In this document: positions 32,228 through 43,959 of the stretch, piece by piece
Position numbering within the stretch: position 1 is the stretch's first letter
How the letters are laid out: the number at the start of each line of letters is the position of its first letter
Origin: Brachypterus glaber
Lineage: Eukaryota; Arthropoda; Insecta; Coleoptera; Kateretidae
DNA: 64,000 nt
Assembly: GCA_958510825.1 (NCBI GenBank)
Contig: OY294049.1
Span: 26,308,986-26,372,985, forward strand
Reading direction: 5' to 3'
The notes under the pieces: generated by a model
What the model saw: the letters and a program-made list of their open reading frames with translations, nothing else
Database searches by the model: none
Told to the model about the DNA's origin: nothing
Program-made: the position numbers and the translations under genes

Positions 32228-33732
32228 CAGGGTGTCCGGTAACTCGCGTTGGAGCGGAAAACCACAGTCATCTGCCAATGAAAAATGTCTCTACAAAAAT
32301 TCAAAGTTTTTCTTGAACGGTTACTGAGATAAGAGCATTCATTTTGGACCAATACCATAAGATGTTAAATACACCTAAAAACGTGATATAATTACTCAAT
32401 TAGATGTTATGTAAACATACCTGAACTTTAAGGTAAGTTATTTGATTGTTGCTATGGAAATGTATAATGAAGTTTGGCAGTATTTTAGTCAATAAATTGT
32501 CAAAAATTAAATAAAATGTTTACACGTAGGGAATATTCTGAAATGGTTATTTTGTATGGAGAATGTGGCAGAAATACAGAAGAGGCAGCCAGGTTGTATC
32601 AAGAAATGTACTCTGAAAGAGTTCATCCTACACCCCCTGTGTTTTTAAGGGCTGTACAACGTTTGAGGGAAACGGGTAACGTGTTACTGAATCGAAAGGA
32701 AATTGGTGGAGTGCCAATTACGGTTAGGACTCCGGAGGTGGAAGAGGCAATACTTAAAGCATTCGACAATGACCCAAATGCTAGTGTATGGGAAGTTGCA
32801 AGGCATCTCAACCTCAGACGCACCACCGTAAATACCGTTATGAAAAAACATAATCGGCATCCCTACCACTATATTAGAGTACAAAATTTATTGCCTGCTC
32901 CCACGCTTCCAGAATGGAGTTTTACCAAGAGCCAACCCTGTACGCTGGTTAAGAAAATAGTCGAAGAATATTTTCTTAATCGGCGGACGGGGTTGACAAT
33001 TTGTACTGAAGAGGCCCATCAGCCCGAAACTGCAGTCTACCAATATCACTCTTTATGATTAGAAAATAGATTGATGGAATATTTAATTAAATTCTGTTTT
33101 TATGTTTTTAATTGGTTTAGTTTTTACTTCATAAAATAAATAAAAATATTTAAACAAACTGGTGTTTCACAAAATATTAACTTCTTTTTTGTAAATTTTG
33201 CCTAAACAATAAACTAGTGGAACTTAGGTGGGGCAAAAACCATTTTTCGTATTTCTTGAACTTCTTTTTGCATTATTTTATAAGGAATACATTATTATAA
33301 GTGTATAATAAATCCTTTACTTTTACTGGCTTTCTAAATTTTCAGATTTTTTAATTTTCTGCGATAAACTCAGTTTTTTTCTTGCTTTCTTGTTTCTCCA
33401 TGTCTTTTTTTATTGTTTTTGTATCAAATATAACATTTTAACCATAAATTCATAATATTATAAAGAAATAACTCAAAAGTGATTTTTGCAAATTTGTGCT
33501 TTGACATTAATGTCAAAGTGGCTTTTATTTGTATCGGTATGGTTGCTTAGTTACTTATTAAGTAATTAGATCACGGTTTAAGGTGTATTTAACACTTTCT
33601 GGTATTGGCTCAAAGAAAATATTCTTATCTCGGTAACCGTTCAACATAGAACTGTATTTTTTTTTGTGATATATTACTCATTGGCAGAAGATTCTATGGT
33701 TTCCCGCTCCAACGCGAGTACCGGACACCCTG
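32228..33732 (+). mobile_element. 1.5-kb mariner-like element retaining only the DNA-binding ORF
   Basis: TA-flanked ends CAGGGTGTCCGGTAACTCGC and the inverse ending at 33732. Arms match to about 170 bp, including GAACGGTTACTGAGATAAGA. It encloses a 180-codon ORF with helix-turn-helix domains and no DDE domain, so it is an internally deleted, non-autonomous copy. Confidence 0.8.
32516..33058 (+). CDS. Mariner-type transposase N-terminal domain (DUF4817 helix-turn-helix), truncated
   Basis: The intact 180-codon frame starts MFTRREYSEMVILYGECGRN; residues about 5-60 match the DUF4817 helix-turn-helix common in insect mariner-like transposases. Residues about 68-115 (TVRTPEVEEAILKAFDND ... VWEVARHLNLRRTTVNTVMK) are the second helix-turn-helix. 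After NLLPAPTLPEWSFTK the sequence departs from what a transposase should have: no FxDE, no DN, no PDLxPxD block. The catalytic core of about 170 residues has been deleted and the tail (to YQYHSL) is probably a frame-changed remnant. A product could bind the element's ends and act as a repressor (inference). Confidence 0.65.
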   Translation: MFTRREYSEMVILYGECGRNTEEAARLYQEMYSERVHPTPPVFLRAVQRLRETGNVLLNRKEIGGVPITVRTPEVEEAILKAFDNDPNASVWEVARHLNLRRTTVNTVMKKHNRHPYHYIRVQNLLPAPTLPEWSFTKSQPCTLVKKIVEEYFLNRRTGLTICTEEAHQPETAVYQYHSL

Positions 33733-33860
33733 TATTTATAAAACATTGAGAATATATAAAAAAAGTTTTTTTTTGCATTTTTAGTACATCTTGACCACTT
33801 CAGAGGGCGTCTTCCAAAGGACACTTTTTAAACGGCTCTACAGTTTTTGGGCTTCCTGTA

Positions 33861-34114
33861 ACACATAGAGTAAAAATCCCAACGGGATTCTATTCATAAG
33901 GCTAAATACTAGTAACTAAACCTAAAAAATATTCTATTTTTAGTATTTTTATTATTTTATACACTCCAAACATTTTTCTGAAAAATGAAAAAAAAAGCCA
34001 TTAAATTTTTCAGAAAAATGTTTATAAAATGATAAAAATAGAATATTTTTTAGGTTTAGTTACTAGTATTTAGTTATATGAATAGAATCCCGTTGGAATT
34101 TTTACTCTATGTGT
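33861..34114. mobile_element. 254-bp near-perfect palindrome
   Basis: Arms of about 115 bp (ACACATAGAGTAAAAATCCC ... ACTAGTAACTAAACCTAAAA, AACATTTTTCTGAAAAAT) with a loop of about 20 bp. A typical foldback MITE. Confidence 0.8.
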
Positions 34115-34439
34115 ACTCTATTATGAAACGAAAAGTTCCTTTTAGTTCAGCTGCAGGGCCTGTAGTACAGGACTGCTTACACAATTTTTATTTTTTTCTA
34201 TTTATTCTATTCTGTGGCACCGAATCTCAAGCCGAGCCTTTTTTTAATTTTGATATGAGTAAAATACTGCTCCCAACAAAACAATACTTTCCCCTATAAG
34301 CCTAGGTTCATTAGAATCAAAAATGAAAAAAATTAAAAAAAAATTTTTGAAAAAACTTGTTTTTACCCCATTTTACCCCTTACCCCAATCCGATTTTTAC
34401 CAAAACCAATCCCAGCCTAGAACTTTGGATAATCAACCT

Positions 34440-34860
34440 ATGGTCCAAAGAGCATAGCGGGATAAGCACGTAAAAAGTGCCCCCGCATGAAATGCAACTA
34501 TGCTTAATGGGTGTACTTTATCATTGGTAATACACCACCAAAATTTTAGCCCCCAACTACCCCTATAAGGGTGAAATTTTATCGTCGAACCCCTAAGTAA
34601 AAAAAATAATTTCTCAGTCTGTATTTGTGGGATCAGTTTTAAATTTGGTACCAAGACCAACTTTTTAATAAATAAAAAAAAGTCATGCCTAGTTTCGACC
34701 TTCATAATCTTGGAAAAAAGTCAAATACGTTTTTTTTTTCAAGGCAAAATAGACCATTTTTGAAATAACACAATCACCTATTTTTATATTTTATGCATAT
34801 ATGTAGTAGATCTAATATATCCGAAATTCATTTGAATGGGTTTAGCAAGGGGCTCAAAAA
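34440..34860 (-). repeat. Solo inverted arm related to the 6.4-kb DDE_Tnp_4 element
   Basis: CCACCAAAATTTTAGCCCCC, AACTACCCCT, TTTAAATTTGGTACCAAG and GGCAAAATAGACCATTTTTG occur in the same order as in the arm at 8450-8760. It is a diverged single arm with no transposase nearby. Confidence 0.5.
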
Positions 34861-35276
34861 AATTAAAAACTACCTCAGCTTCACGCTTTATTGTGAAAAT
34901 AAAGTAGTATACAATGTATTTACACAGACTATCCCTCCCTTATAGCATAAAAAACGAGGACATCATATTTTTGATTTTAATTTTTATTAATATACCTCGT
35001 ACTATGCACAGTTTGACTCGAGTCGTGAAGTTCATCTTTAGGTACCATCATTTTCATAGAAAACGCTCACATCACAGAACCCTGAGGTACCCCAATATTT
35101 TAAATTTTTAGTTGTGGTATATGTACTTTACTAAGATTGACACTGACATTTTCCGTAATAATTAAGTAAGGTTAAAGTACAGTCTATATTATATAGTGCA
35201 AGTCCTATAACTGTCTTTAAGCATATATGCTTATAAGCAAAAAGGTTAACAAATTTTATTATAAATGATATTTATA

Positions 35277-36870
35277 CAGTATGTCTCCAGATAGAGTTAC
35301 AAAGAGGAATTTATTTTTTATTTTTGATTTGATCTCAAAAAAAGTCACTCTTTATAACTTGCCCTGCTTGATTTTAAACTCCCAAAACACTAAGGGCTTT
35401 TTGTACAACTCTTACGGTTCATGGGATAATGTTTTTTTCTTCAAAATAGTGTCTTCAAAAATATAAAGAAAAAAAAACATCATCAAGAGTGAATTATTTT
35501 AAGGTATCAAAAATAAAAAAAATCTTCTTTGTAATTCTAACAGTTGGTTTGTGTAATTTGGTGTAATTTTTGCGTGCCAAGCCTCAATGATGGCCTGTCG
35601 TAATTCTTCAGCATTATGACCCAGGAAAGTTAGTTTCTTCCCTCGCTCTGACTCCGGTATGGAAAGGGTTTTACCGCAGATAATTGCATATCTTCTTCTG
35701 CACTACTCATTCTACTTCGACCAGAACCCCGCTTTCTGCTAATCTGTCCAGTTTCCTCAAGTTTTTTCTTTGCTCGCATTATAGTGCTGTTTGCGACATT
35801 TAATTCAGTGGCTATTTCACGTACACTTATCCCGTCATTTATTCTTGCTGTTAAAATACATTTTTGATAATTTGTAAGCTGCGGCATAACTAATGTGAAT
35901 TATTTTGACAAGTAATGTCATAATAATATTTGACAAATAAATGTCAAAGAGACCTTGATAAAGTTCAATATAATCTGTAACATTTTTAGGTGTAAGCGTT
36001 TATTATGAAAACGATGGTACATATCTTCAATGAATTTATTATAATAAATATTCCTCTTTTATAAAAAGATAAAAATTGATCAAAAAAGAATGAGAAGAAC
36101 TTTTAATTGCCCTATCAAAACCTACCCAAGAAGTCTCACCCCCTTAGGACAGGGGTCGTCCTTTTTTTGAATGACATTATACTATTGTTTGGAGTGATTA
36201 CTGGAGGAAACTAAATTCAAATTTTAAATTATTACCTTATACTTCCCTCTAGGAAAAGTCCCTTAACATAAAAGAAATAGGTGATAAAAAATAAAATCTT
36301 GGTAAAAAATTGTTAATATCTCTTCTTAATGTTTTATATCAATAGAGGTTTGGATATTCTTCATTTAAAATACGTTCTAATAGATAACGGCTACTTCTTC
36401 TACCTTTCTAGTATTAAAAAAATCTGTGTCTTTTGGATAAAATTGCTAACAGACAAGAAGGAAATGTCAAAATGTGAAGTCAGATTTTCACCTAGGTAAA
36501 CTTTTTATCAGACATTAATTGTATCTAGTATGCTTTAAAATAACTTGTTTAGATCTGCACAAAAAGAAATATTTCATTATTTTGTCGTTTTTAAAAGTTA
36601 AATTTGATAAAAATATATTATTTTGTTAAAAGAAATTATACACGATGAAGAAAAAATTGTAAATTTTTATATTTTATCGTTTTTAATCTACAGTTGCCAA
36701 CAAAAATTGATTAGAAATAACTGTAACTCGAAAACAAAAGACAGTCCAACAGTTTTCTTTGGAGGGAATGATAGCTTACTGGGTGCCTATTAACTTTTAT
36801 AAATTTTGTTTTGATAGCTTTAATAATAACGCCAGAAAACGCCTGGTTTTTCTTGGCTGGGACACCCGGT
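35277..36870 (-). mobile_element. Deleted Tc1-like element (boundaries tentative)
   Basis: The region contains N-terminal and C-terminal pieces of a Tc1 transposase on the - strand. Candidate ends are TACAGTATGTCTCCAGATAG at 35277 and, inverted, CTGGGACACCCGGTATA at about 36855-36872; they agree only in part, so the limits are uncertain. Confidence 0.4.
35500..35887 (-). pseudogene. Tc1-like transposase, N- and C-terminal pieces
   Basis: From ATG at 35887 the - strand reads MPQLTNYQKCILTARINDGI, REIATELNVANSTIMRAKKK and GSGRSRMSSAEED, the first helix-turn-helix and GRPR-like linker of a Tc1 transposase. After a frame break near 35630 it continues NAEELRQAIIEAWHA, ITPNYTNQLL-type text, the conserved family C-terminus. 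The whole catalytic region is deleted. Confidence 0.65.
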
Positions 36871-36872
36871 AT

Positions 36873-37930
36873 AGATAAAATAGCGATTTCTATGTGCATT
36901 TTTAGAGAAAAGTCAAACTGAAATTTCGAAAGTTTTAAAACTTCAATGTTTTATCTACTAAATTTTTATGATTTTCTTAATGAAAAAGGCATGGTCGTAG
37001 GAAAAATAGCGTACACAACTCGTCGCTTACATATTTCAATGTAATCAAGTGCTTTTTTCACTCGGCAGTTGCCTCGTAAAAAAATACCTATGCACTCTCG
37101 TACACTAAAAACTAGGTTCGCGAACTCGTTGCGTAATATACTATTTATTCTGAATAAAGTTTCTGCCTTTTTGTCCCTCCTGATGGTCCTTTGACGATAG
37201 CCGCATATTAAAAATGTCTCCTTTCTAAATGTTTAAGTTTGTTTAATAATAATGGATAATCAAATTTAAATGATATTTAAGTTTGACAATTCATATAAAT
37301 CTTATGACGTTTAAAGTCTCATCTTGAAAATCTAAGTGGAGATGAAAATAGATGAAATTCTTAGGATTTTTGTTAAAAAATATGTAAATTTTATTAATAA
37401 AGAACCTGGCACATAAACTCGGCGCATTATCTATATGAGTAACAAATTGGATCAAGGAAGCTGTGATTAGTGGTTTAAAAATGACTTTTAGTGATATTTT
37501 TATTACGCATTGTGCTTTTGATAATTTTTGACATTTAGATTAAAATAACTGTCATGTTACGTCTTACAAATCATTATAAAAAGTTTTTAAAAAGTGGAAA
37601 TTTGTTAAAAGTTATAATAAAAGTAAGTTTTTTTATTTATAATATGTTATTAAAATAAAATTTTACCCTACCTGATCTTAAATGATGTTTTTTTAAATAA
37701 AATTATGAACATTATTGTGTTAACTCGACTAAAAAATATTTCCACATCGTTTACTGTGAAACCCTTATTTAGCACTGTACTATATTGCTTAATTTTTACA
37801 AAACATTTGCAGATTAATACTTTAGTTTCATTTTAAAAGATTTTTCTTGTAATTTCTTCTTGCTTTTTAATAGTTATTTGTATTTTTTTTAAACGTCAAA
37901 ATAATGTTTGTATTGACAATGAATTTGAAA
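36873..37930. other. AT-rich intergenic stretch, no gene seen
   Basis: No ORF above background, no clear terminal repeat. It abuts the assembly gap. Confidence 0.5.
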
Positions 37931-38130
37931 NNNNNNNNNNNNNNNNNNNNNNNNNNNNNNNNNNNNNNNNNNNNNNNNNNNNNNNNNNNNNNNNNNNNNN
38001 NNNNNNNNNNNNNNNNNNNNNNNNNNNNNNNNNNNNNNNNNNNNNNNNNNNNNNNNNNNNNNNNNNNNNNNNNNNNNNNNNNNNNNNNNNNNNNNNNNNN
38101 NNNNNNNNNNNNNNNNNNNNNNNNNNNNNN
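37931..38130. other. Assembly gap, 200 N
   Basis: Exactly 200 N, most likely a fixed-size placeholder. It coincides with the expected left terminus of the Tc1-like element, whose 0.7-kb inverted repeat would make assembly hard. Open frames that span it are meaningless. Confidence 0.99.
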
Positions 38131-38892
38131 AAAAAATACACATTTTTGAATGCAAATATCTCCAAAACTATTTAATGGATTTATTCGATCTTTTTTTTAT
38201 TTTGAAGCTTGAACTTTTAGCTCTTACTTACTGGAATAAAAATTATCAAACATCTTTTTTTATACCGGCAGCAATGAAAAGTGCACAGCTATGTTTTTTT
38301 ACTGCACCTTTCGATATGCGCATGGTTCGCTACTGCATATTTTTTTTACAATTTAATTAATTGATTTTATAGCCTAATTAAATGGAAGTCATCTCTTTTT
38401 AAATTTTTTAATTTTCCTTTTCTCGTTTAGGAGATATAAGGTTTTTTCTAAAAATTTACATTTTTGCAAGTAACAAAAAACTACGCAATGGATTTAATTG
38501 ATTTTTTTTTAATTTGAAGCTTAAATCGTAAACTTTTATTTATTTAATTTAGGTTTCTGTTGGAAACATGTTTAAACTGAGTTTACATTGCTTAAATAGT
38601 CATGTTTTTTTTACTCGATCTTTTTTGTTGCAATTTAAACACAAACTCAAATCTTTCCATAAGTTTTAAAACTTATTCTAATAGCCACACTTATTGTGAC
38701 TGATTCCGTCTTTTATTTTTTATCATAAGTCTTCTCATTTAGGAGAAATTATGTTTTTTTGGTAAATAAGGACTTTTTAAGTGGTGGGCTAGTGCCACCC
38801 CTGTAACTAACTTTTTTATGATTGACAAGACTTGTCACTTATGTGACAATACTTTTTTAACTCGTTAAAATTTTATTTATGGTATTATTTAA

Positions 38893-40044
38893 ATGGAAAC
38901 AAGTCCGGAAGTAGCTGCCCAAGCTGTAGCTCTGCTACAAGAAGGGCACAGTCAGCGTTATGTTGCTCAACAGTTAAATATTACGAGAGCAGCGGTAAGA
39001 AGAGTATTCCAACGTTTTGAGGAGACCGGTTCCTTTAGTCGACGCCAAGGAGCTGGCAGACATAGGTGCACGTCCGCTCGGGATGACCGATTTATCGAGC
39101 TTAATTCCCTGCGGAATCGTCGTCTAAATTCAGTTAATTTGAGATCACGGCTTCAAGAAATAAGAGGTGTAGCAGTAAGTAGGTCCACTATTGGTCGAAG
39201 GCTTTTTGAAAGAAACCTTTGCTCTTATAAGGCCGCAACTGGACCTAAACTCACTGCTAACCATCGTCGTGCCAGGCTGCAGTTTGCAAGAAGACATTTA
39301 AACTGGGACAGAAACCAATGGGCAAAGGTTATGTTTTCTGATGAAACCAGGATATGTCTATTTGGGAATGATGCAAGACAGCGTGTCTACCGACGTCCTG
39401 GAGAACGTTATGCACAGGCCTGCATTGCAGAAAAAGTTAGTTATGGTGGTGGATCGTGCATGATATGGGGAGGTATATCATTGGAAGCTAAAACTGAACC
39501 CGTTTTTATTATAAGGGAAGAACGTGGACGGCAAAGGCGAAGTCTTACAGCGGAAAGGTATGTCGAAGAAATTTTGGAAGAGCACGTCGTACCTTACGCC
39601 GGATTTATAGGCGATGACTTTATTTACATGCAAGACAATGCAAAGCCGCATACTGCAGCAAATGTCAGACGATACTTAAGAGATGTCGGTATCGACGTCT
39701 TAGAGTGGCCAGCTAATAGCCCCGATCTTAACCCAATCGAACATCTCTGGGATGAGTTAAAAAGAAGAATTCGATCAAGGAACCCAGCGCCAGCGACAAT
39801 TCCAGAACTAATTATAGCAGTCGAGGAAGAATGGGAAAATATACCTCAGAATACTATAAGAAACTTAATTCTCTCTATGAGTAATAGAGTACAGGATGTA
39901 CTTAGGGCTAGGGGGGGGGGGAAATACCAGATATTAATATTAGACATATCGCACCCGTTACAGAACAGTGTTATAACACAAAATTTTGAAAAATGTGTTT
40001 TTAGTGTAATTACGGCTCTTATTAGGATCTACCGACCTGTATAA
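38893..40044 (+). CDS. Tc1-like transposase, DD34E, full length
   Basis: The 383-codon ORF starts METSPEVAAQAVALLQEGHS. Residues about 1-110 hold two helix-turn-helix units (RYVAQQLNITRAAVRRVFQR; VAVSRSTIGRRLFERNL) separated by a basic linker (RRQGAGRHRC). The catalytic triad is visible: D150 in MFSDETRI, D248 in MQDNAKPHTA and E283 in SPDLNPIEHLWDEL, with exactly 34 residues between the last two, and GGGSCMIWGGIS between. The family's usual end (SMSNRVQDVLRARGG) is reached at about residue 346. A run of eleven or more G follows, and the last 36 residues are read from an inserted hairpin, so the true C-terminus is altered. All catalytic parts look intact. Confidence 0.88.
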   Translation: METSPEVAAQAVALLQEGHSQRYVAQQLNITRAAVRRVFQRFEETGSFSRRQGAGRHRCTSARDDRFIELNSLRNRRLNSVNLRSRLQEIRGVAVSRSTIGRRLFERNLCSYKAATGPKLTANHRRARLQFARRHLNWDRNQWAKVMFSDETRICLFGNDARQRVYRRPGERYAQACIAEKVSYGGGSCMIWGGISLEAKTEPVFIIREERGRQRRSLTAERYVEEILEEHVVPYAGFIGDDFIYMQDNAKPHTAANVRRYLRDVGIDVLEWPANSPDLNPIEHLWDELKRRIRSRNPAPATIPELIIAVEEEWENIPQNTIRNLILSMSNRVQDVLRARGGGKYQILILDISHPLQNSVITQNFEKCVFSVITALIRIYRPV

Positions 40045-40160
40045 CTGGCATATTACATATAACTATAGTATAGTTTCATGTAATATGCCAGTTATACAGA
40101 TCAGTAGATCTCAATACGAGCAGTAATTACACTAAAAACACATTTTTCAAAATTTTGTGT
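39976..40160. repeat. 185-bp hairpin inserted at the 3' end of the Tc1 transposase gene
   Basis: ACACAAAATTTTGAAAAATG at 39976 is mirrored at 40141-40160. Arms of about 85 bp include ATAACTGGCATATTACAT / ATGTAATATGCCAGTTAT. The left arm supplies the last codons and the stop of the transposase ORF. Confidence 0.8.
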
Positions 40161-40161
40161 C

Positions 40162-40320
40162 CTGTATTATTGTTATTGAGTATTCTGTTATTGTGTATTC
40201 TCTAATTGTGTTTTGTTATTGAGTATTCTTTTATTGTGTTCTGTATGGTTGTTATTGAGCATTCTGTTATTGTGTTCTGTTATTGAGTATTCTGTTATTG
40301 TGTTCTGTATTATTCTTATT
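40162..40320 (+). repeat. Minisatellite TTATTGAGTATTCTG / TTATTGTGTTCTG
   Basis: About ten alternating short units of TGTTATTGAGTATTC and TGTTATTGTGTTC. The frames through it are artefacts. Confidence 0.75.
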
Positions 40321-42049
40321 AAGTTTGCAAGTTTTTTGTGGATTAGGCCTAATGGGGAAACCAGTATAAAAAAAAACGAGCTAATCACTTTACCTCATGG
40401 GTGGCTTGGAAATAAGTGCTCGTAAATAGGAACAAATTTGATGGAAAAATAATACATATTTTTTAAAATAAACTGCTTATGGAATATATGTGGCTGGACT
40501 ATAATTGTGTGGTTCTGAACTATTGTTGTGTTAAATTACGGTATGGAATATTTGTGAAAAAAAAATTGGAAAATGTACAAAAAAAGGAATGGAATTATTA
40601 TTTTGAAAAGAATAGGAGTAAATGCTGCCAGGCATGGGATATACAGCTGCCTCAAACCATTTTTAAAACCTAATTCTGTATGAAAAACATTGGGAAATAT
40701 GACTATAACGTCTATAATATTTATGTAGATAAATTTTAACTATAGTGTATACACATTGATAACCTAGCCTCAACCGTGTAATGTTGGTTAGTTTTAGTGT
40801 TTTGTTAAATTAAATTGAATGTTTTATTGACCATAATGTAATGTAACTAATAATAACGAAAAACAGCATTGTTGTAAAAAAACATACACGTCTAATACGT
40901 TTTTTTGTGTTTATAATTGTTATTAAATAATTTTAAAAAAATTTAAAATTTGTTTATTGTTATTTTATTTGATAAAATATTTTGTTTAAAAAAAATTAAA
41001 AAGCAAAAAGTCCTTAAAAAGACGTTAGAACTTGTTTTTGGAGTACCATTAGAGATTTAAACAGTCTGTGCAAAGTTCGTTCGACATATATGCCTCAAAA
41101 CGCAGTCTGAGCTGGGAACCAAAAAGTTGCTAACGCAGAAAACGTGTTAATTAAATGTATTTATTTAAGCTAAAGCTATAGAAGTGCAATAGATCTTTAT
41201 ATTCTATCGACGCTTTTCCGTCATATACAGTTTTACAGGGGTGGCACTAGCCCACTGATTAAAAAGTCACTTTTTCCGAAAAACTTTAATTTCTCCTAAA
41301 TGAGAAGACTTATGATAAAAAATAAAAGAAGGAATCAGTCACAATAAGTGTGGCTTTTAGAATAAGTTTTAAAACTTATGGAAACATTTGAGTTTGTGGT
41401 TAAATTGCATCAAAAAAGATTGGGTAAAAAAAACATGACTATTTAAGCAATGTAAACCCAGTTTAAACATGTTTGCACCAGAAACTTAAATTAAATAAAT
41501 AAAAGTTAAGGACTTAAGCTTCAAATTAAAAAATAAATCAATTAAATCCACTGTGTAGTTTTTTTGTTATTTGCAAAAATGTTTATTTTCAGAAAAAACC
41601 GTATATCTCCTAAACGAGAAAAGGAAAATTAAAAAGTTAAAAAAGAAATTACTCCCATTTAATTGGCCTATAAAATCAATTAATTAAATTGTAAAAAAAT
41701 ATGCAGTGGCAAACCGTGCGCATATCGAAAGAAGCAGTAAAAAAACATAGCTGTGTAATTTTCATTGCTGCTGGTTTAAAAAAAGATTTTTGATAATTTT
41801 TATTCCAGTAATTAAGAGCTAAAAGTTCAAGCTTTAAAATAAAAAAAAGGTCAAATAAATCTATTGAATAGTTTTGGAGTTATTAGCATTTGAAAATGTG
41901 TATTTTTTTAGGTGGGCCGATATTTTTGAGCAGAAGTGTATAAACATATGTCCAAAAACGTGTAATTTCGTCTTTAATTGTAATTTTCTTGAACAAGAAC
42001 TAGAACAAGAGTACTTTTTTATGTGTTTGTAGTTGGTAAATACTATTTT

Positions 42050-42340
42050 AATAATAAACCCACACAAAAAAGTTAAGCAGCAAATAGTTTGGGGCAAAAA
42101 AGTGATAAGACCCCCATTTCGGACGTCCCTGATTGAAGTAACTACATGCAAATACCATTGGCTAATAGGCTTTAATAAGGAAAGATCACATGCAAAGCCT
42201 GGTTGCTTTAACACAACGGGTTCTCGAGTTATTAAATAAAAATCGAATTTTTAGGACCCCTTTTGAAGGGGCGTAGCTCCCTTACGAGTCGTTTTTGGAC
42301 ATATGTTTATATGAACTTTTTTTTATTTAGAAAATATAAT
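42050..42340. repeat. Fragment of the CAGGGTG MITE superfamily
   Basis: GTTTGGGGCAAAAAAGTGAT, ACGTCCCTGATTGAA, GGGGCGTAGCTCCCTTACGA and TATGAACTTTTTTTT follow the order of the right half of 6471-7282. A matching end (TTATTCAGAAATAAG) is at 45146-45225, so the two may be halves of a copy split by the element at 42901-45144. Confidence 0.45.
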
Positions 42341-43215
42341 CTTCAAAAAATATTAAAAAATTAATAGCTACACAGTTAAATAGAGAAATTTAGGCTCGTT
42401 AAAATGACGTATCACAAGACCTAGGGTGCCATTTGAAATATTGTTCCCCATTGCCCCCCTGGCGCCACATTACCGAATAAAAAATTGAAAAATATGTTAA
42501 ATGATAATTTTTATTGTACGATTTACATATTCCAAATGTAAAGTTTATATCCCATTTCTTTCAAACGTTACGGGGGGTGGACCATTGAAAAAAATAACCC
42601 TGTATATCATCAAAAAATGCAATTTTAGTGAAAAAACAAATTAAAAATTACCCTCTCTCCAGAATCACCCTTAGCACTGTAATTAAAAATAATATAAATA
42701 TAAATATCCAAATTTGGATATACCGGGTGTTTTTCAAATGTGGCTCGCCCCTTTAACTTTTTTATGCTAGAATTAAAAGAATGACATTTACATAGTCTAT
42801 AAGACTATATTTTGAATTAATTACCTAACGTATTTTTTTTTCGCTTCCGGTTTAACTGGACGCGACCTCTACTTTTGATTTTTAAATGGAACACCATGTA
42901 TATTTGTACATATTTGGATTCTCCATTAAATTGTGTATTACCTCAAGTTCTTGTCAAAGTATGACAGCGTTTGTCATTTTTTTTAGATTTTTCTCTGGAA
43001 AGTCATTAAATACATTTATTTTGGATCAAATATTAGTGGAAAATTACGATTTATAAAAAATTACTTTTAATTTTACTCGAAAACTAAATTTGGAATTTTT
43101 TTTTTGCTTTTACTTGAAATTTTCTTCAATGGCTCGTCGATATAACTAAAAAGAATATTTTTTTCTTTTTACAATGATACCAAAAAGTTAATATTTATTT
43201 TTATAATCTCTTTAA

Positions 43216-43373
43216 CCCGGCGCGTGTGTGGTGGGGTTAAAACCACCCATGGAATATTTAAAACGTAGACTGTTTTTTGTTAGAGATAGAGAATATATTG
43301 AAATTTTTTTGTTTGACACATTTTTTTCACGGTTCCAAAGTTCCGTAGGGGTGGATTTAACCCCACCACACAG
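43216..43373. mobile_element. TTAA-flanked short MITE (piggyBac-like?)
   Basis: TTAA precedes CCCGGCGCGTGTGTGGTGGG and follows CCCCACCACACAG. The inverted core TGTGGTGGGGTTAAA is shared by both ends, but the left end has extra bases. TTAA duplication is the piggyBac signature; the asymmetry keeps confidence low. Confidence 0.4.
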
Positions 43374-43959
43374 TTAACGTTATAAAAGTAAGCATTTTTT
43401 CTTGTAAATATGCATTATATAGAATCGAGTTTTGCATATCTTTAAAACGATAAAATACAAATATGATTTTTACATTTCGATTAAATATATTACTAATAAT
43501 ATAATAATAAATATATTACTAATAATATAATATAAAGTATAGTAATCTAAACCTAAACAAATGATTAAAAAGTCCAAACCCTTAGCGTCTATTATTTTTT
43601 TTTAAACTTATATTATTTTAGAGAGATTATGAAAATAAATATTAACTTTCTGGTATCATTGTAAAGGGAAAAAAATAATCTTTCTATTGATATCAACGAG
43701 CCATAGACGCAATTAAGCAAAAAATTGAGTTAAAGCAAAAAATGTGTTTTCCAAGTTTAGTTTTCGTGTAAAATCAAAAGTAAACGTTTTTTTTTTATAA
43801 TAAATTTTATTGTTCTACACTTGGTATCAGAAAAAATGGTAGCTGAAATATTTAATAATGTAAATTTGATTTTGTATATTTCTAAATTATTTAACATAAA
43901 TTTCAAATTATTTTTATAAAAGTCTGATTTGTTTTATTAAATAATTTTTGCAATGCCTC

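Larger units (their letters stand above)
32128..34143. repeat. 23-bp inverted flanks around the mariner element and a hairpin
   Basis: AAGGGGACTTTTCGTTTCAT at 32130-32151 is mirrored at 34121-34143 with two mismatches. It may be the ends of an older element into which the mariner element (32228-33732) and the hairpin (33861-34114) inserted. Outer boundaries are not certain. Confidence 0.35.
38102..41938 (+). mobile_element. Tc1-like transposon with ~0.7-kb inverted repeats
   Basis: The right arm runs from 41235 (ACAGGGGTGGCACTAGCCCA) to 41938, ending GGTGGGCCGATATTTTTGAG then CAGAAGTG and TA. The left arm 38131-38804 mirrors it, and about 28 terminal bases fall in the gap, so the left limit is extrapolated. 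Matches include GTCACAATAAGTGTGGCTTT and AACTATTTAATGGATTTATT-type text. The terminal sequence has the CAAAAATATCGGCCCACC form common at Tc1 ends. It encodes the transposase at 38893-40044. Confidence 0.75.

Noticed and set aside
35075..35105. Reverse transcriptase motif GVPQGSV on the - strand
   Set aside because: The seven residues match, but no neighbouring RT motif could be read in any frame, so a chance match or an unrecoverable fragment is equally likely.
37889..38165. ORFs spanning the N run
   Set aside because: They consist of unknown residues.
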